64,000 bases of DNA, taken from contig NZ_JOEY01000044.1 in the NCBI RefSeq assembly GCF_000718165.1, forward strand, positions 1-64,000, written 5' to 3'. Of the stretch, positions 50,761-59,118 are shown in pieces (position 1 is the first letter of the stretch; every line of letters starts with the position of its first letter). Origin of the DNA: Streptomyces fulvoviolaceus. Its GTDB lineage: Bacteria > Actinomycetota > Actinomycetes > Streptomycetales > Streptomycetaceae. A program made the position numbers and the translations under genes. The notes under the pieces were generated by a model. The model was not told the DNA's origin. It ran no database searches and was given only the letters and a program-made list of their open reading frames with translations.

Positions 50761-51821
50761 CCACCGCACAGCCGGAGACAGCGCGCCCCACACGGGTGGT
50801 ACGAACCCGCTCACTCCGCATCTCCCTGCGCGTGCACGTCCGGGCGGTCAGCGTCTGCCTGCTCGTGCTGGCGGCCACCGCCGCGGTGGGCGTACTCGCC
50901 CTGGGCACCGGGGAGTACGCCATCTCCCCCGCCGACGTGGTCCGCACCCTGCTGGGCAACGGCAGTCGGCGGACCGACTTCGTCGTCAACGATCTACGGC
51001 TGCCCCGCCTGCTGACCGGCGTCCTGGCCGGAGCGGCGCTGGGACTGAGCGGCGCGCTCTTCCAGAGCCTGACCCGCAATCCGCTGGGCAGCCCGGACAT
51101 CGTGGGCTTCACCTACGGCTCGGCCACCGGCGGCCTGCTGGTCGTCCTGGTCGTCGGCGGCACCGGCGGACAGGTGGCGGCCGGGGCGGTGGCCGGCGGT
51201 CTGGCGACAGCTGTGCTGGTCTATCTCCTCGCCTGGCGACGGGGAGTCCACGGCTACCGGCTGGTGCTGGTCGGCATCGGGGTGAGCGCCCTGCTCCAGG
51301 GCGTGAACGCCTACTTGCTCGCCAAGGCCCGCTTCACCCAGGCCGCACAGGCCATGGCCTGGCTCAACGGCAGCCTCAACGGCCGCAGTTGGGAGGACGT
51401 CCGGCCGGCCGCGCTCGGGCTGCTCGTGGTGCTGCCCCTGGCCGGGTTCGCCGCAAGCCGGCTGCGGATCCTGGAAATGGGGGACGATCTGGCGGGCGGG
51501 CTGGGGGTGCCGGTCCAGCGCACCCGGCTGCTGGTGCTCGTCCTCGCCACAGCGGCCTGCGCGGTGGCCGTCGCCGCGGCGGGCCCGATCCCGTTCGTCG
51601 CCCTCATCGCACCCCAACTGGCCCGCCGCCTCACCCGCGCCCCCGGCCCCAACCTCCCGGCGGCCACCTGCACCGGCGCACTGCTCGTGGTCACCGCGGA
51701 CTACGCTGCCCAGCGCATCCACCAGTCGACCCAGCTGCCGGTGGGGGTGGTGACCGCCGTGGTCGGCGGCCTGTATCTGGGGCTTCTGCTACGGCGGCAA
51801 CGGCGGGCGGGGCATATCTGA
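50757..51821 (+). CDS. FecCD-type iron-siderophore ABC permease (second)
   Basis: A 354-residue permease, about ten helices, with LPRLLTGVLAGAALGLSGAL, FQSLTRNPLGSPDIVGFTYG, WLNGSLNGRSWEDVRP and AAAGPIPFVALIAPQLARRL. It is the FepG-type partner of the first permease (FepD-type). GTG at 50757 overlaps the upstream stop, so translation is coupled. The FepC-type ATPase that normally ends such operons is absent; the next gene is convergent and unrelated, so the pair must share an ATPase from another locus. Confidence 0.88.
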   Translation: MTTAQPETARPTRVVRTRSLRISLRVHVRAVSVCLLVLAATAAVGVLALGTGEYAISPADVVRTLLGNGSRRTDFVVNDLRLPRLLTGVLAGAALGLSGALFQSLTRNPLGSPDIVGFTYGSATGGLLVVLVVGGTGGQVAAGAVAGGLATAVLVYLLAWRRGVHGYRLVLVGIGVSALLQGVNAYLLAKARFTQAAQAMAWLNGSLNGRSWEDVRPAALGLLVVLPLAGFAASRLRILEMGDDLAGGLGVPVQRTRLLVLVLATAACAVAVAAAGPIPFVALIAPQLARRLTRAPGPNLPAATCTGALLVVTADYAAQRIHQSTQLPVGVVTAVVGGLYLGLLLRRQRRAGHI

Positions 51822-51834
51822 GCCGTCGGGCCGC

Positions 51835-52776
51835 TCAGTGTCCGTGGCCGTCGGCGGACTCCTCGGAGTGGCTTTCCGTGGCCGCAGGCGCAGGCGTCCC
51901 GGCCCGGACCGTGAACGCCGCGGTGTGGACCTTGCCCTCGTGCTTGAAGTCGAGGAAGAGACGGTATGTTCCGCTGCTCGGCGCGGTGGCCGTGAACGAG
52001 ATCTCCGGGCCGGGCTCGGTCGTGCCGTCCCCGGGCTCGCCGTTGGGGTGGACGTGGAGGTAGGCGAGGTCGCCGGAGCGCAGGGCGACCAGGTGGCCGT
52101 AGGCACCGAGGTAGGGCTGCAGGTCGGTGACGGGCTTGCCGGCCCGGGAGACCGTCAGTTTCAGTTCGCCCGCGGTGCCCGGGCGCAGACCGCCGCCCAG
52201 CTTGACCTCGTAGCCGCTGATCTCGGCGGTGGCCTTGACTGCCGGCACAGCCTGCGGCTCATAGGCGCCGGAGACCGCCAGGTCCGCGCCCAGCGTGAGG
52301 TTCTCGGCGTTCTTCTTCTCCGGGGTGAAGTCGGCGAAGACGCGGTAGCCGCCCGCGCGGGGCAGCTCGACGGGAATGCTCCAGGTGCCGTCGGCAGCGC
52401 GGGTGGGGTGCAGGTGGCGGTAGGTGTTCAGATCGCGTGAGGCCACGATGAGGTGGAGTTCCTTGTCGTGTTCCCGCCGGTACGCGGTGACCGCACGGCC
52501 GCCCTCGTCCCGGATGGCGAAGCGCAGGTCGGCGGCCTTGCCGACCGCGACGCGCGGGGTCTGCAGGTCGAGGGTGTAGCCGCTCTCGGAGATCTGCAGT
52601 CCGCCCGCCGGAGGCGATTCGTGCGCCGCCTCGCCGCCGCCCTCGCTGTGGGCGTCATGACGTGCGGGTGCCTTGTCCTCGCCGACGGGGCCGATGCTCT
52701 GGCCCACGCCGTAGGCGGTACCGAATGTCGCGGCCAGCGCGGCGGCGAACGCGGTGATCTTCAGTCCTGCGTGCAT
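51835..52776 (-). CDS. Exported His-rich protein of the copper locus
   Basis: A 313-residue protein with an N-terminal signal or anchor helix ([20 protein letters not shown]), a His-rich linker ([15 protein letters not shown]), beta-sandwich domains with [20 protein letters not shown] and [15 protein letters not shown], and a C-terminal tail [10 protein letters not shown]. His pairs around each strand suggest metal binding. It is divergent from copA across three CsoR-like boxes, so it is probably a copper-induced extracytoplasmic copper-binding or delivery protein. AGGAG lies 8 bases before the ATG. Confidence 0.78.
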   Translation of the reverse strand: MHAGLKITAFAAALAATFGTAYGVGQSIGPVGEDKAPARHDAHSEGGGEAAHESPPAGGLQISESGYTLDLQTPRVAVGKAADLRFAIRDEGGRAVTAYRREHDKELHLIVASRDLNTYRHLHPTRAADGTWSIPVELPRAGGYRVFADFTPEKKNAENLTLGADLAVSGAYEPQAVPAVKATAEISGYEVKLGGGLRPGTAGELKLTVSRAGKPVTDLQPYLGAYGHLVALRSGDLAYLHVHPNGEPGDGTTEPGPEISFTATAPSSGTYRLFLDFKHEGKVHTAAFTVRAGTPAPAATESHSEESADGHGH

Positions 52777-52837
52777 GGTCAGCTCCTGGAGTACAGGGCC
52801 TCCGGCACTGCGGTGCGAGGCCTCGATGCATTTCAAA

Positions 52838-52854
52838 ATACCCCTAGGGGGTAT
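52838..52854. promoter_or_regulatory. CsoR-type copper operator 1
   Basis: ATACCCCTAGGGGGTAT is a near-perfect 17-bp inverted repeat matching the operator of Streptomyces CsoR, the Cu(I)-responsive repressor (consensus TAnACC(C/T)...GnGGTA). It is 62 bases upstream of the exported His-rich protein gene and presumably represses that promoter until Cu(I) binds CsoR. Confidence 0.82.
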
Positions 52855-52884
52855 GAAGTCAATGACTTTCCGAGCTTGTTTCAA

Positions 52885-52901
52885 ATACCTACCGGGGGTA
52901 T
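52885..52901. promoter_or_regulatory. CsoR-type copper operator 2
   Basis: ATACCTACCGGGGGTAT, the second 17-bp site with the same ATACC...GGGTAT ends, centred 47 bases from the first. It lies 54 bases before the copA start and so is placed for the copA promoter. Confidence 0.8.
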
Positions 52902-52920
52902 ACAGGAAGACGCGTCCAGG

Positions 52921-52937
52921 ATACCCCCACCCCGTAT
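52921..52937. promoter_or_regulatory. Possible third CsoR-type site (asymmetric)
   Basis: ATACCCCCACCCCGTAT keeps the outer ATAC/GTAT palindrome and 17-bp length but has C-runs in both halves, so it is a degenerate site. It lies 17 bases upstream of the copA start and 20 bases past site 2 (site starts 36 bases apart). Confidence 0.5.
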
Positions 52938-52954
52938 CAGCCCGAGGAGCGGCA

Positions 52955-55177
52955 ATGACCACCACCGCGACCGAACTCGTCATCGGCGGCATGACCTGTG
53001 CCTCGTGCGCGGCGCGCGTCGAGAAGAAGCTCAACCGGATGGACGGGGTCACGGCCACCGTCAACTACGCCACCGAGAAGGCCCGGGTCAGCTACGGCGG
53101 TGACGTCTCGCTCCAGGACCTGATAGCGACCGTCGAGAAGACCGGGTACACGGCGCACGAGCCTGCACCGGCCCCACCCGAGCAGGAGGAACCGGACGAA
53201 CTACGGCCGCTGCGCGAGCGGTTGGTCACCGCGCTGACGCTGGCCGTCCCGGTCGTCGCGATGGCCATGATTCCCGCCCTGCAGTTCGAGTACTGGCAGT
53301 GGCTGTCGCTGACCCTGGCGGCGCCCGTCGTGACGTACGCCGGATGGCCCTTCCACAAGGCGGCGTTCACCAATGCCCGGCACGGCGCGGCCACCATGGA
53401 CACGCTGATCTCGGTCGGGACGACGGCCGCCTTCGGCTGGTCGCTGTGGGCCCTGTTCTTCGGGACCGCGGGCACGCCCGGCATGAAGCACCCCTTCGAG
53501 CTGACGATCGCCCGCGGCGACGGCACCGGGAACCTCTACCTGGAGGCCGCCGCCGGCGTCACCGCCTTCATCCTGGCCGGGCGGTACTTCGAGGCCCGCT
53601 CCAAGCGCAAGGCGGGTGCGGCACTGAAGGCACTGCTGGAGCTGGGCGCGAAGGATGTCACGCTGCTGCGGTCGAGCGGTGAACAGACCGTCCCTGTGGA
53701 GCAGTTGAAGGTCGGTGACCGCTTCCTCGCACGCCCCGGAGAGAAGATCGCCACCGACGGCACGGTCGTCGAGGGAACCTCCGCCGTCGACGCCTCGATG
53801 CTCACCGGCGAGTCCGTGCCCGTGGAAGTCACCCCGGGCGATCCCGTCACCGGTGCCACGCTCAACGTCGGCGGCCGTCTCGTCGTCGAGGCCACCCGGA
53901 TCGGCGCCGACACCCAACTCGCCCGGATGGCCGAGCTGGTGGAGGACGCGCAGAACGGGAAGGCCGCCGCCCAGCGGCTCGCGGACCGGATCTCCGGGGT
54001 CTTCGTGCCGATCGTGATCGCCCTCGCCCTGGGCACACTCGGCTTCTGGCTCGGCACCGGCGCCGAACTGACCACCGCGTTCACCGCGGCCGTCGCCGTC
54101 CTGATCATCGCCTGCCCGTGCGCCCTGGGCCTGGCCACCCCGACCGCGCTACTGGTCGGCACCGGACGCGGCGCCCAGCTCGGCATCCTCATCAAGGGCC
54201 CCGAGGTGCTGGAGTCCACGCGCCGCGTCGACACCGTCGTCCTCGACAAGACCGGCACCGTCACCACCGGCCGGATGACCCTGCTGGCCCTGCACACCGC
54301 CGAGGGCGCTGACGAGGCCGAAGTCCTGCGACTGGCAGGAGCGTTGGAGCACGCGTCCGAGCACCCGGTGGCCCGCGCCGTGGCCGACCACGCCCGGCGG
54401 AAGCTGGGTTCTCTGCCCACGCCCGAGGACTTCGCGAACGTGCCCGGTCTCGGCGTGCAGGGCATCGTCGACGGTCACGCGGTCCTCGTCGGCCGCGAAC
54501 AGCTCCTCGAGGACTGGGCGTTGGAGCTGCCGGAGGAGCTGCGGCGGGCCGGGGCCGACGCCGAGGCGGCCGGACGTACGGCGATCGCGGTGGCCTGGGA
54601 CGGCGAGGCGCGGGCGGTCCTCGAGATCGCCGACGCGGTGAAGGACACGAGCCGCGAGGCGATCACCCGGCTGCGCGCCCTCGGCCTCACCCCGATCCTT
54701 CTGACGGGCGACAACAAGGCCGTGGCCGAGTCCGTCGCCCGCGAGGTCGGCATCGCCCCCGATGCCGTGATCGCCGAAGTGCTGCCGCAGGACAAGGTCG
54801 ACGTCGTCAAGCACCTTCAGGCGGAGGGCCGTTCGGTCGCGATGGTCGGGGACGGCGTGAACGACGCGGCCGCTCTGGCCCAGGCCGACCTGGGACTGGC
54901 CATGGGCACCGGCACGGACGCGGCGATCGAGGCCGGCGACCTGACGCTCGTACGAGGTGATCTGCGCGCGGCGGCGGACGCCATCCGCCTCGCCCGCCGG
55001 ACCCTGGGCACCATCCGGTCCAACCTCTTCTGGGCCTTCGCCTACAACGTCGCCGCGCTCCCGCTCGCCGCGGCCGGGCTGCTCAACCCGATGCTCGCCG
55101 GAGCGGCCATGGCGTTCTCGTCGGTGTTCGTCGTCGGCAACTCGCTGCGGCTGCGCACCTTCCGGGCCGCGGACTGA
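52955..55177 (+). CDS. copA: Copper-exporting P1B-type ATPase
   Basis: A 740-residue Cu+ exporter. Domains in order: one N-terminal heavy-metal domain (GGMTCASC, residues about 11-18), four membrane helices, actuator domain with [10 protein letters not shown], the membrane CPC metal site ([13 protein letters not shown]), phosphorylation motif [11 protein letters not shown], the nucleotide-domain HP (SEHPVA), and [16 protein letters not shown]. The two C-terminal helices include the conserved YN and MxxSS metal ligands ([10 protein letters not shown] and [12 protein letters not shown]). GAGGAG precedes the ATG. It is Cu-inducible through the CsoR sites. The regulator itself is not in this window. 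Confidence 0.95.
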   Translation: MTTTATELVIGGMTCASCAARVEKKLNRMDGVTATVNYATEKARVSYGGDVSLQDLIATVEKTGYTAHEPAPAPPEQEEPDELRPLRERLVTALTLAVPVVAMAMIPALQFEYWQWLSLTLAAPVVTYAGWPFHKAAFTNARHGAATMDTLISVGTTAAFGWSLWALFFGTAGTPGMKHPFELTIARGDGTGNLYLEAAAGVTAFILAGRYFEARSKRKAGAALKALLELGAKDVTLLRSSGEQTVPVEQLKVGDRFLARPGEKIATDGTVVEGTSAVDASMLTGESVPVEVTPGDPVTGATLNVGGRLVVEATRIGADTQLARMAELVEDAQNGKAAAQRLADRISGVFVPIVIALALGTLGFWLGTGAELTTAFTAAVAVLIIACPCALGLATPTALLVGTGRGAQLGILIKGPEVLESTRRVDTVVLDKTGTVTTGRMTLLALHTAEGADEAEVLRLAGALEHASEHPVARAVADHARRKLGSLPTPEDFANVPGLGVQGIVDGHAVLVGREQLLEDWALELPEELRRAGADAEAAGRTAIAVAWDGEARAVLEIADAVKDTSREAITRLRALGLTPILLTGDNKAVAESVAREVGIAPDAVIAEVLPQDKVDVVKHLQAEGRSVAMVGDGVNDAAALAQADLGLAMGTGTDAAIEAGDLTLVRGDLRAAADAIRLARRTLGTIRSNLFWAFAYNVAALPLAAAGLLNPMLAGAAMAFSSVFVVGNSLRLRTFRAAD

Positions 55178-55178
55178 A

Positions 55179-55211
55179 CCGTGGGGCCGGGAGACACCCC
55201 CGGCCCCACGG
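55179..55211. terminator. Strong bidirectional hairpin
   Basis: CCGTGGGGCCGGG (55179-55191) pairs perfectly with CCCGGCCCCACGG (55199-55211) around a 7-base loop. It starts one base after the copA stop and lies 11 bases before the end of the convergent phospholipase gene, so it probably terminates both. Confidence 0.75.
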
Positions 55212-55222
55212 CCCCACGATCC

Positions 55223-55675
55223 TCAGCCGAAGGCCTTCACGGCCTGGTAGTAGGTCCAAGCCGTGCTGTTGCAGGCAGTCTTGGTCGCGCTGGTGTAGTT
55301 CGCGCAGACTCGCTTGAGGTCCTCGTAGAAGGCGCTGTCGAGACGTGACTTGTTGGCGCTGAAGGTGCCCGCGGCCTTGTAGTTGCGGTAGCCGAAATCG
55401 TGGCGCGCGCAGGACACCGAGAAGGGGAAGCCGAACGGGTTGTCCGGCGAGGACGAGCAGTAGTCGGTGGACCAGTCGAAGGCGTACGCGCTCCAGGTGG
55501 CCTGGTTGGCGCGGGCGGCGGCCCACTGGCTGTAGCTGGACGCGCTGGTCTGGGTCCAGTTGGCGAGGACCTGGGGCTTGTCGGCGGGAGCGGCGTCGGC
55601 GGCCGCGGCGGTGCCGACGACCGTGATGAGGGCGAGAGTCGAGGCGCCAAGTGCGGTGGCGAGTCTGCGGTGCAT
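55223..55675 (-). CDS. Secreted prokaryotic phospholipase A2
   Basis: A 150-residue exported enzyme with a signal peptide (LATALGASTLALITVVGTAAAADA). The mature part (about 120 residues) has the catalytic HD pair in SVSCARHDFGYRNYKAAGTF, with the Ca2+-site Asp, and five cysteines that would make the disulfides (CSSSP, SCARHD, VCANY, TACNS). Known Streptomyces violaceoruber PLA2 has the same size and motif. It hydrolyses the sn-2 ester of phospholipids outside the cell. ATG 55675 is used: GGAGG 6 bases upstream. Confidence 0.88.
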   Translation of the reverse strand: MHRRLATALGASTLALITVVGTAAAADAAPADKPQVLANWTQTSASSYSQWAAARANQATWSAYAFDWSTDYCSSSPDNPFGFPFSVSCARHDFGYRNYKAAGTFSANKSRLDSAFYEDLKRVCANYTSATKTACNSTAWTYYQAVKAFG

Positions 55676-55780
55676 TCCACACCTCCATGAGACTGCGGCC
55701 CGCCCGTCGGACCGCAGGTCCATGACAAGATGATTGACACCTCAACTCCCCCTTCACACCCCATGCGCCCTAATGGGCTA

Positions 55781-56385
55781 TTAACTCTCGGATATGACAG
55801 TCAATCGGACATGAACGGCAGCGAGCGCCAACGGCCCCGGCGCCAGAAAGGCGAGCGGCAGCATCATCCAGGCGCACAGCGCGGCTGTCGCCACCGCGAG
55901 CAGCACCAGTCCGGAACCGCCCACATCCCGTACGGCGTCCCGGCCGGCCGCGCGTACCGCCGCCGGCCAGTCGGTGAGCGACTCGGGGCGTGCGCAGGCC
56001 CTGAGGCCCACGACCGGGGCGGCCGCGCCGATCGCCGCGGCCACCACGGCGAACAACGGAGCTCCCGGCAGCCCCGCCCCGGCCAGCGCCAGGTCCGCGG
56101 CGCACAGCAGCGCACCCGCCAGGGCGACGGCGCCCGCCGCCAGATCACCGGCCCGCAGCCGCCGCCGTAGCACCGCGAAGTACCGCCCTGCGGTGGCTGG
56201 TTGCCCCTCCTCCGCGCCCCGCAGGACCGCGCACGCGGTCGACAGCGCGGCCGGGGACCGTCACCACGGACAGGCACACTACGGCCGTGGCGAGGCCCAC
56301 GCTCAGCATGTCGGCGAACAGAGGCATGGAAGGCGAGGAAGAACAGCACGAGTGCAGCGGCCGAAGCGCAGAACCGTTCCTAGAG
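55781..56385 (-). pseudogene. DUF624/YesL-like membrane protein, frameshifted and 5'-truncated
   Basis: Three reading frames together give one membrane protein: LVLFFLAFHA, then PLFADMLSVGLATAVVCLSV with VTVPAALSTACAVLRGAE, then RYFAVLRRRLRAGDLAAGAV and further helices ending VHVRLTVISES. One break is a run of four C (56253-56256 on the minus strand) where three would keep the frame; another lies near 56330. The N-terminal start is missing; the sequence stops at the edge of the tnpB element (about 56385). Family members are small membrane proteins found in sugar ABC transporter operons. Confidence 0.6.
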
Positions 56386-56428
56386 ACTGAGCGGGAGTGA
56401 GTCCTGTTGCCAGGGCTCGTGCTCAGCC

Positions 56429-56455
56429 GAACGCCCCGAACGGTGTTGGGCGTTC
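56429..56455 (-). other. Hairpin in tnpB 3' region (possible right-end/omega RNA structure)
   Basis: GAACGCCC (56429-56436) pairs perfectly with GGGCGTTC (56448-56455) around an 11-base loop. It lies about 50 bases inside the downstream end of the tnpB element, where IS605-type right-end hairpins and omega RNA scaffolds lie. Structure seen; role inferred. Confidence 0.35.
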
Positions 56456-56610
56456 TGGTCCCCCGCATACGCTCCGCGTCCGGCTTGCACGGATCGTGTC
56501 AGTGGTCCGGGAATACGGGGGCGGGTTCCCTCACGCCCAGCACCATCTGGTCCGGCCTGGGCGGTCCGATGCCCGACACCATCGCTCTGGTGGTGCCGGG
56601 GCGGTGCCGT

Positions 56611-56652
56611 CCTCCCCCAGTGCCTAAAGGGCCTGGGAGGTGCCCCCATCCG
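56611..56652. repeat. Streptomyces dispersed palindromic repeat (GGGGGCACCTCCC type)
   Basis: CCTCCCCCAGTGCCTAAAGG followed by GCCTGGGAGGTGCCCCC forms an imperfect hairpin. It is a variant of a short palindromic repeat that is common in Streptomyces intergenic regions. Here it lies inside the tnpB remnant and changes its C-terminal reading, so it probably inserted into or expanded within the dead gene. Confidence 0.5.
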
Positions 56653-58112
56653 GATCGGATGTCCCTGGGCGCGCCGTCCGATCGCCACGGCGGCAGCGTC
56701 GTGGCGAGTCGTCTTACGTGATGTGCTGGTGAGGGGCTTCTGCCAGTGCTGGGCGCCCCACCTCGAGGTGTAGGCCGGGTCGACCGCAATGATCGTGAGG
56801 CCGGTCTGGTTGGCCATGGAGGTCAGCCGCGCGCGGAGCTTGCCCGTGGGCATGCCGGAAATCAACTGCCGGAACCGCTTCTTGCGGCCGTGCTTCTCGC
56901 GGGTCTTCTCCGCGGCGAAGTCAAGGTCCTCGACCGCAATGGCCTTCACCCCGCAGGCACGGGACCAGTCCAGCAGACGGTGAGGGCGTGGCGGACCTGG
57001 GCATCGCGATGCTGCGCACTGCCCGTGAGGTCGAAGAAGAACCGGCGCGGGTTGCCGGTCGGGTTGCCGTGGGCGTCGAGGCGGCGAGGTGGTCGGCGTT
57101 GGTGTCCACCCCGATCACACCGTCGGCCAGAGCCGCCTTGAGCGGGATGCTCCACGTCGGCGGGATCTGCCAGGAGGCGGTCAGGTACCACCGTCCGCGC
57201 TGTACGTCGTAGTGGATGCGGTAGGCGACGGCCCGGTTGGCGGCGACGCGATCGGCCCACTCGGTGCCGCCGTGGGCGAACCGCACCAACCCGGCCAGCT
57301 CGTACCGGCCGTGCGGGGCGTTGGCGTACCCAGCGAGCGGGGCGGGCAATTTGATGCTCACCTCGCCGTCCTGGGTGACGCGGATGGTCTCGTTGCCGAA
57401 CCGCTTGCCGGACTCGCCGTCCGCGGCCAGAAACCAGCGTTCCGCTTCCCACCGCTGACGCCACCCGACCTCGGTCAGCCCCGCGGCCTCCAGGTTGTTC
57501 CGGGTACGGGCCAGCCGCTTCCCACCCCGCGCCACGTGCACGCGGCCCGCCTCGCGATCAGCGCGGGCTGCGTCGAGGCGGGCCTCCAAGACGTGCAGGC
57601 GGCGGGACTTGGCATGCCACTCCTGCTTCGTGCGGTAGCCACCCGGCGCCCGTTTGCTGCCCTGCTCTCCGACCGACTGGGACAGTCGGTGTGTGATGGT
57701 GCGCACTCCGGCCTCGAGCGACTGGATGTGGGCGAGCTGGCCACGGCGGGCGAGTGCCCACTGGTTGTGCGTGGCCTTCGTGATGCTTCCGGCCCAGCGT
57801 GCCGAAGAGTCCGCGGTGAGAGCGCGCTTGCGGGCAGCCCACGTGTCGGCGGAGTGCTCCAGCCCGTCCCGGCAACGCACGGCCAGGTCACGGGAAGCCA
57901 GCGAGCCCAGGTGCGCGCCGACCAGGCGCAGCACCTTCTCATCGGCAGGTGTGAGGCCCTTGAGGCGGGCGGACGGCCACTCCCGACGGACCGAGCGCGA
58001 CGAACGGCGCCGCCAGCTCCCGCACCCGGCCCACCCGTTCACCCCCGCCCAGCCGAAACCCCCATCACCCCACCCAACGACCATCACGCTCAACAGTCAC
58101 GCATTCGACTAA

Positions 58113-58126
58113 GGAACTTCCGTTCC
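58113..58126. other. Small hairpin upstream of tnpB (possible left end)
   Basis: GGAAC-TTCC-GTTCC is a perfect 5-bp stem with a 4-base loop, 20 bases outside the tnpB start. The sequence GGAACGG (minus strand) recurs at the other border near 56370-56380 (AGGAACGGTTC), so it may mark the left end of the element. Weak evidence. Confidence 0.3.
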
Positions 58127-58368
58127 CTACCGCACCAAGCCCGGGGCCCGCACTATTGTCTGGCGGCCAGCCCGCCGACCGGGCCGCACCCATACCGGCT
58201 CGGACACTCCACGCTCGCCCCTGCGCGCTCAAACCCGTCACAACTCAGTGCTTGGCCAGCTGCCCTAACCCCTTTGTCCTGTGTCCGGGCATGCCGAGGT
58301 CACCTCATCCCTTCCTCGGACTTCCTGTTGGCCCCCCTCAGCCCCCCCGTCCCCTCCTGCCCGTCCCG
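58127..58368. other. Intergenic region without recognised content
   Basis: About 240 bases between the tnpB remnant and the cupin gene. No convincing reading frame, hairpin or repeat was found. Plus-strand Pro/Arg-rich frames here lack starts, ribosome-binding sites and conserved features. Confidence 0.5.
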
Positions 58369-59118
58369 CTACTCGCCGCCGTACGGCAGCGTCGTCCCCG
58401 GCAGGTTGTACTCGTCCCGTCTGCCGCACATCCCGAAGCCCCCCAGCCGGGTCGGCGCGGCCTCGTACGCGGTCGCCTCGCCGAGGTGGACCGGCTCGCC
58501 GTGCTCCAGCGCGTCCAACTGGGCGCCGGTGCGCTCGGCGGTGGCCAGCGCGCCGGCCCGCCACAGTTCGCGCCAGGCCGGCACCTTGGCGCGCACCAGC
58601 CGGGCGGCGGCGCGCTGGAACTCCAGATACGGGCCGTTGTCGCCGGCGACGAGGGCCTCGCGCAGGGCGAGGTAGCCCTCGACGGCGAGGTCCCTGCGGC
58701 GTTGCGCGGCCGTCGCCGTCTCCGGTCCGGTGCCGGGCGGGAGTGCCGCCGCGGCCGCGTACCTGTCGGGGTCGGCGAGCACCTCGGGCGGGAAGGTGAA
58801 GACGGCGTCCCCGGCCTCCGGCAGCCCGCTGTTCTGCATCAGCACGGTGATGCGCAGGTCGCCGCCCTGCACCATGCGGTGCACGGTGCCCGGCGTGAAC
58901 CAGGCGACCGAGCCCGCCTCCAGGGGGATGTCCCGGTAGCCGTCGGGGCTCAGTGTCTGCACCGCGCCCCGGCCGCCGGTCACGACGTACGCCTCCGTGC
59001 ACACCAGGTGCAGATGCGGGCTGCCGCCGCACACGCCGTCGGCGGCCTCCCAGTCGTACGCGCTCAGATGGGACAGGCCGACCGCACCGGGCAACGGATG
59101 CGGAAGGCTCGGCTTCAC
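58369..59118 (-). CDS. Cupin-domain protein of a sugar-acid operon
   Basis: A 249-residue protein with a cupin core at residues about 25-110: HLHLVCTEAYVVTGGRGAVQ and the second motif FTPGTVHRMVQGGDL. The His residues and the conserved Glu match metal-binding cupins. A helical C-terminal part follows, ending RRDEYNLPGTTLPYGGE. GTG 59118 overlaps the stop of the upstream gene (GTGA), and GTG 59121 is in frame. It is the last gene of the Gfo/Idh-DUF6807-cupin operon and may act on, or sense, the sugar handled there. Confidence 0.8.
   Translation of the reverse strand: MKPSLPHPLPGAVGLSHLSAYDWEAADGVCGGSPHLHLVCTEAYVVTGGRGAVQTLSPDGYRDIPLEAGSVAWFTPGTVHRMVQGGDLRITVLMQNSGLPEAGDAVFTFPPEVLADPDRYAAAAALPPGTGPETATAAQRRRDLAVEGYLALREALVAGDNGPYLEFQRAAARLVRAKVPAWRELWRAGALATAERTGAQLDALEHGEPVHLGEATAYEAAPTRLGGFGMCGRRDEYNLPGTTLPYGGE

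Larger units (their letters stand above)
56380..58093 (-). pseudogene. IS605-type TnpB, two frameshifts
   Basis: The N-terminal two-thirds (start 58093) is intact to DGVIGVDTNADHLAA, which holds the first RuvC Asp. The chain then shifts frame to RLDAHGNPTGNPRRFFFDLT and QHRDAQVRHALT, and shifts again to KAIAVEDLDFAAEKTREKHG (second acidic residue, Glu) and TRHDAAAVAIGRRAQGH (third, Asp). All three catalytic acids are therefore traceable but not in one frame. The usual CxxC zinc ribbon is replaced by TSRWGAQHWQ, as in other Streptomyces IS1341-type TnpB proteins. The C-terminal part after 56650 is further altered by a short palindromic repeat. No tnpA is nearby. Confidence 0.82.
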
